A stretch of 34,528 bases of DNA from CACKLF01 sp002725175 (GTDB lineage: Bacteria; Pseudomonadota; Alphaproteobacteria; Rhodobacterales; Rhodobacteraceae), in assembly GCA_002725175.2 (NCBI GenBank), contig PBQX02000008.1:1-34528 (forward strand), read 5' to 3'. Shown piece after piece: positions 15,815 to 22,855 of this stretch. The notes under the pieces are model-generated. The model saw nothing but the letters and a program-made list of their open reading frames with translations. It was not told the origin of the DNA and did not search any database. Each line of letters begins with the position of its first letter. The first letter of the stretch is position 1. A program made the translations under genes and the position numbers.

Positions 15815-17881
15815 TTGAAATTAAGCCTAACCAGACTCTTAAGACCTAAATCTATTGCAATTTTTGGAGGCTCATGGGCTGAAAGCGTAATCCAGCAGTG
15901 TATAAAATTTTCATTTGATGGAGAAATCTGGCCNGTTCATCCTTATAAAACTCAAATACAAGGCCTTAAATGCTTTAAAACTGTTTCAGATTTACCAAAG
16001 GCACCTGATGCCTCTTTTATTGGGGTAAATCGAAATGNCACACCAAAAATAGTAAATCAATTATCAAAATTGGGAGCGGGAGGNGCCGTTTGCTTTGCAT
16101 CAGGCTTTGCAGAAACCGAAACCGATGACAATGAAAATCAAGGAGGTAAACTCCAAAATGATCTTGTAATGATGGCTGCAGACATGCCAATCCTCGGCCC
16201 TAATTGCTATGGACTGATAAACTACCTAGATGGAGCTTTGCTCTGGCCAGATCAGCATGGAGGCAGACGGGTTTCGAAAGGGGTAGCTATAATTACACAA
16301 AGCTCAAACATAGCAATAAATATGACAATGCAAGCTAAAGGTCTCCCAATCTCTTATATNATAACTGCAGGAAACCAGGCCCAGATTAGCCAATCAAAAA
16401 TTGCCCTAGACCTTCTTGAGGATGAAAGGGTTACAGCCATTGGNCTTCACATTGAAGGCATAGATAATCCAGTCTTTCTCGAGCAGCTTGCNATAAAAGC
16501 ACGTGAGAAAAAGGTGGGCATAATTGCAATTAAGGTTGGCAAATCTAAAGCTGCACAGGAGGCTACTGTCTCTCATACAGCGTCTTTGGCCGGCAATGAT
16601 TCTGGTGCTAACGCCTTATTCGAACGTCTTGGCATAAGTAGAGTAGATACTATTGAAATTTTTTTAAATAGCTTAATGATTTTACACGAAGGAGGACCTC
16701 TTTTCANAAATACAATTTCCTCAATGTCATGTTCTGGTGGCGAAGCCAGTTTAATCGCTGACCTTGCAGATCCACTGACTTTAGATTTTCCTGAATTTAC
16801 AGATATTCAAATCAATAATCTATCATCCATTCTTGGACCGTTAGTGCATATAGCCAACCCTTTGGATTATCAAACATATATTTGGCATGATCAGGAAAAG
16901 CTGACGGAATGCTTTACGGAAGTACTTAAATGTAAAAATGAGCTNTCTTTTTTAATTATGGACTTTCCTAGAAAAGANAAATGNCANGATACGGCATGGG
17001 ANCCAGCTATCAACGCAATAATTTCGGCAAAAAAATCCACAGGATCCCGCATAGCTGTTCTCGCTAGCTTAGATGAAAATTTATCNGAAGATAAAGCTAT
17101 AAGATTTCTAAGCGAAGGAATAATACCTCTTACCGGTTTAGATTCCGGTCTAAAGTCTGCAGTCGCTGCCTTGAAAATTGGAAAATCCTGGAGAAAATCN
17201 TTANCCCCTAAATTATTATGGAAAAATTGGGNGGAAATAGAAAGTCAAATAGAGAATGAATTTGAATCAAAAAAGATTTTAAAAAATATAGGTGTGAAAG
17301 TTCCGCAAGTAGAAATTGTAAAGTCAAAAGAAGAATTGNTAGAAAAATACAAGAAGTTTAAAGGCTCAGTTACACTTAAAGGTGTAGGTCATGCGCACAA
17401 GTCCGAGCATTCAGCTATAGCCCTGGATATTAGAAAAATTGATGATTTGATAGTTNNACTAGATAATATGCAAAAATCAGGTGCGGCCCCGGAAGGTTTT
17501 ATAATAGAGGAATTTATTCAAAATGGTAGAATTGAACTTCTGGTTGGTTTTGTCCGTGACAATGCTCATGGCTTTCTTCTGACATTAGGCGAAGGCGGTG
17601 TGCTTTCAGAAATAAGAAATGATACTCAAAACTTGGTCCTTCCAGTTTCTGAAGAGATGATAGTCAATGCCTTAAAATCTCTAAAGATTTGGCCTATTTT
17701 CCAAGGTTACCGTGGTTATAAGAAAATTAACTTAAATCCCATTATTGAAACTGTTATGAATATTCAAAATTTTATTGTTAATAATCATGAAAAAATAATT
17801 GAGATAGAAATTAATCCTTTTATTCTTACTGAAAATGATGGAATAGCAGTAGATGCCTTAATTAACAAACAAAAGATCTAG
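15815..17881 (+). CDS. NDP-forming acyl-CoA synthetase (acetate-CoA ligase family, fused alpha-beta), TTG start
   Basis: This 688-residue fused enzyme should make an acyl-CoA from a carboxylate, CoA and ATP, via an enzyme phosphohistidine. It runs from a CoA-binding Rossmann domain (RPKSIAIFGG at residue 10) through a ligase-CoA domain to a C-terminal ATP-grasp domain (about 480-688). The phosphohistidine is H254 in TVSHTASLAG. The ATP-grasp part has KGVGHAHKSEHSAIALDI and ends with EIEINPF. The start is TTG at 15815: AGGGGG lies at 15803-15808, six bases upstream, and no in-frame ATG or GTG occurs before it after the preceding stop. In this operon it could activate carnitine, a betaine or a related carboxylate for the CaiD-like enzyme. 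Confidence 0.92.
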   Translation: MKLSLTRLLRPKSIAIFGGSWAESVIQQCIKFSFDGEIWXVHPYKTQIQGLKCFKTVSDLPKAPDASFIGVNRNXTPKIVNQLSKLGAGXAVCFASGFAETETDDNENQGGKLQNDLVMMAADMPILGPNCYGLINYLDGALLWPDQHGGRRVSKGVAIITQSSNIAINMTMQAKGLPISYXITAGNQAQISQSKIALDLLEDERVTAIXLHIEGIDNPVFLEQLXIKAREKKVGIIAIKVGKSKAAQEATVSHTASLAGNDSGANALFERLGISRVDTIEIFLNSLMILHEGGPLFXNTISSMSCSGGEASLIADLADPLTLDFPEFTDIQINNLSSILGPLVHIANPLDYQTYIWHDQEKLTECFTEVLKCKNEXSFLIMDFPRKXKXXDTAWXPAINAIISAKKSTGSRIAVLASLDENLXEDKAIRFLSEGIIPLTGLDSGLKSAVAALKIGKSWRKXLXPKLLWKNWXEIESQIENEFESKKILKNIGVKVPQVEIVKSKEELXEKYKKFKGSVTLKGVGHAHKSEHSAIALDIRKIDDLIVXLDNMQKSGAAPEGFIIEEFIQNGRIELLVGFVRDNAHGFLLTLGEGGVLSEIRNDTQNLVLPVSEEMIVNALKSLKIWPIFQGYRGYKKINLNPIIETVMNIQNFIVNNHEKIIEIEINPFILTENDGIAVDALINKQKI

Positions 17882-17891
17882 GAACTAAAAA

Positions 17892-18683
17892 ATGTCAAAT
17901 TTATCAGACCCAATACAAACAAAAACAAAAGATGGAATAATAGAGATAACTATAAACCGTCCTAAAGCCAATTCAATAGATCTGAAAACCAGCCGCAAAA
18001 TGGGGGAGATTTTTTCAGAATTTAGAGATAATTCTAAACTAAGGGTCGCAATACTTAGGGCGGAAGGGGAAAAATTCTTCAGCGCCGGGTGGGATCTTAA
18101 GGCTGCAGCCAATGGAGATGCTGTTGATGGCGATTATGGAATAGGTGGATTTGGAGGAATTCAAGAGCTTGGAAATTTAAATAAACCCATAATCTGTGCT
18201 GTTAATGGAATTTGTTGCGGAGGAGGGTTNGAAATTGCCTTATCTTGCGACCTTATTTTAGCCTCAGAAAATGCATCGTTTGCCCTACCAGAGATNCGTT
18301 CAGGCACAGTAGCTGATGCAGCCAGCATAAAACTCCCAAAAAGAATTCCATACCATGTAGCAATGGATTTATTATTGACTGGCAGATGGTTTGATGTAAA
18401 CGAAGCGAAACANCTCGGCATAATAAANGAAATCGTAAGATTTGAAGAACTTCGTGAAAAGGCTTGGGATTTAGCGAGACTTCTAGAAAGTGGACCTCCT
18501 CTTGTATATGCTGCAATAAAAGAAGTGGTAAGGGAAGCAGAAAATTTGAAATTTCATGATGCCTTAAGCCGAATAACTAAAAGACAATTTAATACAGTGG
18601 ATAGATTATATTCAAGTGAAGATCAACTTGAAGGAGCTAAAGCTTTTGCGGAAAAACGTGACCCAATTTGGAAAGGTCGTTAA
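17892..18683 (+). CDS. caiD: Enoyl-CoA hydratase/isomerase family, carnitinyl-CoA dehydratase-like (CaiD)
   Basis: This 263-residue crotonase-fold enzyme probably interconverts carnitinyl-CoA and crotonobetainyl-CoA or a close analogue. It follows E. coli CaiD over long stretches as I remember it: NRPKANSIDLKTS near residue 22, FRDNSKLRVAI, EKFFSAGWDLKAAA and LNKPIICAVNG. E114 (GGGxEIAL) and E134 (FALPE) correspond to the catalytic glutamates 111 and 131 of CaiD. The KFFSAGWDLK sequence is characteristic of CaiD rather than of general enoyl-CoA hydratases. The AGGA ribosome-binding site overlaps the stop of the upstream CoA synthetase. The gene symbol is by similarity; the true substrate may be another hydroxyacyl-CoA. 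Confidence 0.85.
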   Translation: MSNLSDPIQTKTKDGIIEITINRPKANSIDLKTSRKMGEIFSEFRDNSKLRVAILRAEGEKFFSAGWDLKAAANGDAVDGDYGIGGFGGIQELGNLNKPIICAVNGICCGGGXEIALSCDLILASENASFALPEXRSGTVADAASIKLPKRIPYHVAMDLLLTGRWFDVNEAKXLGIIXEIVRFEELREKAWDLARLLESGPPLVYAAIKEVVREAENLKFHDALSRITKRQFNTVDRLYSSEDQLEGAKAFAEKRDPIWKGR

Positions 18684-18706
18684 ATTCCAAACTTTTGTTA
18701 CTAGAA

Positions 18707-19747
18707 ATGTGGGAAAAAAACATAGAAGTAATTTTACCTAACTTACATCATAAGCATACTGGTGTGACATCTACGGTTTCCCGTTTATTACCAATTCTGG
18801 AAAAATCGATGGTCATCGCTTCAACAGGTGCAAAACTTTCNAAACAAGGTAAATCAATACCTCTTTGGAAACCTCTATTTATTTCAAGAAAAAANCCCCG
18901 CATCTGGCATGCAAGAAGAAATAACGAAATGNTGCTGGGCATAATATTTAAATTCATCTTTTTTTGTAATATTAAACTTATTTTTACTACGTCAAAACAG
19001 ANGCCATATTCTCTTTTCAGTCGCTTCCTAATTTCTAAAATGGACAAGATTATTGCCACGTCAAAGTCCAGTCAGNTATTCCTATCAGNCCCTTCAGAAG
19101 TAATAAGCCATGGTGTTGATGTTGAAGTATTTAAGCCTGAAAAAAATAAAGATTCTCTAAGGAAAGACTTAAATCTACCTTCAGAATTCTTAGTTGGATG
19201 CTTCGGAAGAATACGCCCTTTAAAAGGAACTGACATTTTTGTGGACTCTGCAATTCAGTTACTTAAAAANACAAAAAATTGCACTTTTATTATTGTAGGT
19301 CAGACCACCCCTCAATTTAAAAATTTTAAAGAACGNCAAGTGCAAAAAATTAGAAGTGCACACTTAGAGGAAAAAATTTTATTCTTTNATGAAATTAACA
19401 ACTCCGAGATTTCTAAATGGTATCAAGCTATGGACCTTTTCATAGCTCCAGGTCGGTATGAAGGCTTTGGATTAACAATAATAGAGGCCATGGCCGCAGG
19501 CATACCCGCCGTCGCTTTTGAAAATGTTGGTACATATTCAGAACAAATTTTAGATAAAGAGACAGGTTACTTGGTTAGCCAAATTAGCAGTGAGAAACTA
19601 ACAGAAAAATTAGAAGACATAATTAAAAACAAAAGGGCTTTAAAAAAGATGGGTCAAAAAGCAAGNNGCCATACTCAAANTAATTTTAATATTANTATAG
19701 AAGCCGCAGCATTNANGAGNNTTTATCAGGATCTACTNACAAAATGA
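18707..19747 (+). CDS. Glycosyltransferase family 4 (group 1)
   Basis: This roughly 346-residue GT-B protein should transfer a sugar from a nucleotide-sugar donor to an envelope lipid or polysaccharide acceptor. The C-terminal half is diagnostic: GCFGRIRPLKGTDIFVDS, then FIIVGQTTP, then the donor-binding YEGFGLTIIEAMAAGIPAVAF with the EX7E spacing. The N-terminal half begins VILPNLHHKHTGVTSTVSRL. An upstream in-frame TTG at 18668 overlaps the previous gene; I prefer ATG 18707, 23 bp after that stop, since the family N-terminus begins right after it. It is the last gene of the plus-strand unit, converging with hpt 3 bp later, and does not fit the catabolic theme, so it may only be a chance neighbour. 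Confidence 0.88.
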   Translation: MWEKNIEVILPNLHHKHTGVTSTVSRLLPILEKSMVIASTGAKLXKQGKSIPLWKPLFISRKXPRIWHARRNNEMXLGIIFKFIFFCNIKLIFTTSKQXPYSLFSRFLISKMDKIIATSKSSQXFLSXPSEVISHGVDVEVFKPEKNKDSLRKDLNLPSEFLVGCFGRIRPLKGTDIFVDSAIQLLKXTKNCTFIIVGQTTPQFKNFKEXQVQKIRSAHLEEKILFFXEINNSEISKWYQAMDLFIAPGRYEGFGLTIIEAMAAGIPAVAFENVGTYSEQILDKETGYLVSQISSEKLTEKLEDIIKNKRALKKMGQKAXXHTQXNFNIXIEAAAXXXXYQDLXTK

Positions 19748-19750
19748 AAT

Positions 19751-20287
19751 TCATTTAAATCTAACTTTACCTATGTGGGAAAGGTTCCTATTTCTTTGCG
19801 CATAATCAATACCGTACCCCACCACAAATTCATCTGGAATTTCAAAACCAACCCAGCGCGATTTTATATTAATTTCTCGTCTTGATGGCTTATCCAAAAG
19901 AGCACAAGCCTCAATACGTTTTGGTTTCTTAGACTTCAAAAGACCTAAAACATGATGAAGGGTATACCCTGTATCGACAATATCCTCGACAACCAAAACA
20001 TCTCTTCCTGATATTTCTCCCCTCAGGTCTTTCAAAATTCGAACCTCCCTAGAACTNTTCATACTATCTCCATAAGAAGANGCCTCGAGAAAATCTATTT
20101 CCAGAGGCAAATCAAGNTCTCTAGCTAAATCGGCTATAAAAACGAAAGATCCGCGCAAAAGCCCAACCACTATGAGCTTCTCCGTATCTGAATAAAATGA
20201 GGTTATTTCCTTTGCTAAAGACTCCACCCTGGCCGCTATACTTTTAGCAGATATTAATTCATCTATTTCATAATTCTTGTGATCCAT
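19751..20287 (-). CDS. hpt: Hypoxanthine phosphoribosyltransferase
   Basis: This 178-residue cytosolic purine-salvage enzyme should convert hypoxanthine (and perhaps guanine) with PRPP to IMP or GMP. The PRPP-binding motif VLVVEDIVDTGYT is unmistakable. The VVGLLRGSFVFIADL loop near the N-terminus, EIDFLEASSYG, and the tail VGFEIPDEFVVGYGIDYAQ with the base-binding aspartate region all match bacterial Hpt, including length. It is the last gene of the minus-strand methylated-amine unit, 20 bp after the beta-hydroxyacid dehydrogenase. It is a housekeeping gene trailing a catabolic cluster. Confidence 0.96.
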   Translation of the reverse strand: MDHKNYEIDELISAKSIAARVESLAKEITSFYSDTEKLIVVGLLRGSFVFIADLARXLDLPLEIDFLEXSSYGDSMXSSREVRILKDLRGEISGRDVLVVEDIVDTGYTLHHVLGLLKSKKPKRIEACALLDKPSRREINIKSRWVGFEIPDEFVVGYGIDYAQRNRNLSHIGKVRFK

Positions 20288-20307
20288 TTCTTTGTACCAA
20301 TTTTTAA

Positions 20308-21267
20308 TTATTTTTTTATCTCTACCTCGTACCCAGATTCTTCGGGCTCATCATCTATCATTTCAGCAGGAAAGCCTGGGGCAGTTATAGATAGCCCAGT
20401 TGATTCCTCTAATCTTTTTATAATATTGGGTGACAATTCATCTGGTCCGTATTTTTTCACACCTTCCTGAAAAATTTCAACTACTTTTGGACTTATCTCC
20501 AGGGGCACATTATGTGATTCTGCCAACTTTTGAAATAACCCAGTATCCTTCAGTACCAATCCCATTGTAAAACTTATATCCCTAGATCCATTTAGAATAA
20601 CCTGACCCTCAGTTTCGTGCACAAAGGAGTTTCCAGATGAAATGGCAATGGCTTCGTAAGTTGTATTTAAATCTAACCCCATCGCCTTTGCCGTAGTAAG
20701 CGCTTCAGAAACAGAAATTAAATTTACGGTAGCTAAATAATTTGTCATTACTTTTAAAATTGAAGCTGTACCAATATCTCCTACATGGAGAATTCTTCGC
20801 CCCATTGTCTTAAGAATTGGAAAAGCCATTTCAAACGTATTTCTGTCACAGCCGGCTAGAATTGAAATATTTCCCGTAGCTGCCCTGTGACATCCCCCGG
20901 AAACAGGGCAATCAATTGGGTGAGCTCCTAGTGCAAGCACCTTTTCTGAAAGTCTCTTAACTTCATTACTATCTGTTGTGGACATTTCTGCCCAGATTTT
21001 ACCCTTTGACAACCCATTTAAAATCCCATCTTCGCCTTCCATTACATTTGCGCAGGCGGAAGGGCTTGGCAAACAAGTAATAACCATATCAACATTTTCA
21101 GCCATTTGCTTTGGAGAATCTGCCCATTTTGCACCTTCTNTTAGTAANNTTTTTGCTGTGGTCTTATCNAGATCTCTNACTGTTANCTCAACATCATTTC
21201 TTANCAAACTTCCGGCCAATTTGCCGCCAGCGTTACCNAAACCTATGAAGCCTACTTTCAATTCCAT
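20308..21267 (-). CDS. NAD(P)-dependent beta-hydroxyacid dehydrogenase (3-hydroxyisobutyrate dehydrogenase-like)
   Basis: This 319-residue enzyme should oxidise a beta-hydroxy acid or reduce a semialdehyde with NAD(P). The N-terminal KVGFIGxGNAGG nucleotide site, DCPVSGGCHRAATG substrate loop at 119-132, and GTASILKVMTNYL with catalytic K172 and N176 identify the family. Placement 15 bp after an MttB homologue suggests a role in the methylated-amine pathway, for example handling a carbon skeleton or semialdehyde. The ATG at 21267 directly abuts an AGGAG with no spacer. TTG at 21261, two codons later, has an ideal 6-nt spacing from the same AGGAG, so the real start may be there. Confidence 0.92.
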   Translation of the reverse strand: MELKVGFIGXGNAGGKLAGSLXRNDVEXTXRDXDKTTAKXLLXEGAKWADSPKQMAENVDMVITCLPSPSACANVMEGEDGILNGLSKGKIWAEMSTTDSNEVKRLSEKVLALGAHPIDCPVSGGCHRAATGNISILAGCDRNTFEMAFPILKTMGRRILHVGDIGTASILKVMTNYLATVNLISVSEALTTAKAMGLDLNTTYEAIAISSGNSFVHETEGQVILNGSRDISFTMGLVLKDTGLFQKLAESHNVPLEISPKVVEIFQEGVKKYGPDELSPNIIKRLEESTGLSITAPGFPAEMIDDEPEESGYEVEIKK

Positions 21268-21282
21268 CTCCTATAAGCATTA

Positions 21283-22848
21283 TTAGATATATATCTTAAA
21301 TTTTTCTTTTATCTTTCTATCAACNAAAGGGTCAATTAAAGGTAATCCCGACCTCTTCTTCAATATCTCATTCTTCCTCTTTATTGCCTCTTTTATCAGG
21401 TCAGGCTTATTTTTCTCTTCCCACTCTTTCGGGCTGCTACGATCTGCAACTTCAGGATAGATATATTCTGTTTGCATTAGAGATAGTGTTTGCTCATGGC
21501 CCAAATAATGCCCTGGACCTTCTAGGCATACTGANCTCATTGCTTCNAGGCTAATATTNTCTTNTGTAACCTCAATGCCTCTTACGCAGCGCTGAACTTG
21601 ACCTAAGATATCATCACCCAGAACCAAAGATTCCAGNGANAACCCTAACAAAGAGGCGTGCATTCCTACAGACTCATATACCATATTTAGCCCAGACAAC
21701 CCGGCCATAACATTTGAAATTCCCTGTTCCCAACCAGCTTGCATGTCTGGCAATTTTGAATCTGCTATTCCNGCTGCAGCGCCACCAGGAAGTCCCANAA
21801 ATCGATGCATTTGAGANCACCCTGCGGTCAAAAGAGCTTGTTCTCCAGAACCTCCAGACATGGCTCCAGTACGCAGATCTGAAACGAAGGGCCAAGTGCC
21901 AAAAATTGCAGGGTAGCCAGGTGATATTGAATTAACATAAATCACTCCAGCCAAGCATTCAGCTACTGCNTGAACGATCGTNAATGCAATTGGTGCAGGT
22001 GATGTTGCCCCTGCTTGTCCTGCTGAAAGTAATAAAACAGGCATTCCATTNGATATGCACATTTCCATTGTTTCACAACTTTCAGTGGCAAATTTCATGG
22101 GTGGNACGACAAAACAGTTTGAATTGGAAACAAAAGGACGCTTCCTCCAATTATCTTCCCCACCAGCCAGAAGATATAAAAGATCAAAACAACTGCTCAC
22201 ATGAGTAGGGTCTGAAAAACTAGTCCCCACGTGCTTCGTAGTACCAGCACAGCAACCATACAGAGTATTAATGTCCATCTCAAAATTATCCTCTATATCA
22301 CGGCAAACCATAGCCCTTTGAAAAAAATGGACATTGTCTANCTCATGNGTTATTTGCGCCGCCTTGTACAAATCTGCCGAGGTAGAATCTCTATATTCTT
22401 TGCTTTCTATATCTACAATGTGAACTGCCGCACCAGCNGTTCCAAAATAAACCCTATTCCCTGATAAATTTAGATCATACTTCTCATCACGCCCGTGAAG
22501 AGTAATATTTTTTGCGGCCAATGCGATCATGTCTTCAACTAATGATCTAGGATATCTCAACCGCCCATCTGCGCCAAGTTTNGCACCAGCTTTAACCATG
22601 TAATCAATGCCTGATTTAGGTGCCTGAGACAAACCTATGTTCTCTAAAGCATCCAAAGCGGCATTGTATATTTTAATTACCTCTGTGTCTTTTAATGGCT
22701 TGTAGGTTCCTCCTTCCATTCCAGGTCTTACTGGCTTCAAATCCTCTGCCAGCGGTGCTGATCTTAAGGCCCTTCGAGCAGATCTTCCACCTGCTCTAGT
22801 TCCTTGCTTCGGAGTGGATTTGGTATCTGGAATTGTATTATCTACCAT
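21283..22848 (-). CDS. Trimethylamine methyltransferase (MttB) family protein, non-pyrrolysine type
   Basis: This 521-residue TIM-barrel methyltransferase belongs to the MttB superfamily, whose members move a methyl group from a quaternary or tertiary amine to a corrinoid protein. The Arg-rich N-terminus (GGRSARRALRSAPL) and the segments ENIGLSQAP, RYPRSLVEDMIALAAKNITLHGRD and VYFGTAGAAVH are typical of non-Pyl members. The frame is uninterrupted, so there is no in-frame amber codon for pyrrolysine. A ribosome-binding site GGGG overlaps the stop of the upstream flavoprotein gene, 7 bp away. No cognate corrinoid protein or reactivase is visible in the window, which is odd for this chemistry. 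Glycine betaine or a similar betaine is a likely substrate by context. Confidence 0.92.
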   Translation of the reverse strand: MVDNTIPDTKSTPKQGTRAGGRSARRALRSAPLAEDLKPVRPGMEGGTYKPLKDTEVIKIYNAALDALENIGLSQAPKSGIDYMVKAGXKLGADGRLRYPRSLVEDMIALAAKNITLHGRDEKYDLNLSGNRVYFGXAGAAVHIVDIESKEYRDSTSADLYKAAQIXHEXDNVHFFQRAMVCRDIEDNFEMDINTLYGCCAGTTKHVGTSFSDPTHVSSCFDLLYLLAGGEDNWRKRPFVSNSNCFVXPPMKFATESCETMEMCIXNGMPVLLLSAGQAGATSPAPIAXTIVXAVAECLAGVIYVNSISPGYPAIFGTWPFVSDLRTGAMSGGSGEQALLTAGXSQMHRFXGLPGGAAXGIADSKLPDMQAGWEQGISNVMAGLSGLNMVYESVGMHASLLGXXLESLVLGDDILGQVQRCVRGIEVTXXNISXEAMXSVCLEGPGHYLGHEQTLSLMQTEYIYPEVADRSSPKEWEEKNKPDLIKEAIKRKNEILKKRSGLPLIDPXVDRKIKEKFKIYI

Positions 22849-22855
22849 TTTATAA

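Noticed and set aside
14652..18683. The acyl-CoA dehydrogenase, CoA synthetase and hydratase as DmdC, DmdB and DmdD of DMSP degradation
   Set aside because: The dehydrogenase is 386 residues, much shorter than DmdC. The synthetase is NDP-forming with a phosphohistidine rather than AMP-forming like DmdB. The hydratase matches CaiD motifs better. They are also far from the DmdA-like gene.
21283..22848. Pyrrolysine-coding MttB with amber read-through
   Set aside because: The frame has no in-frame TAG, and no pyl genes are in the window.
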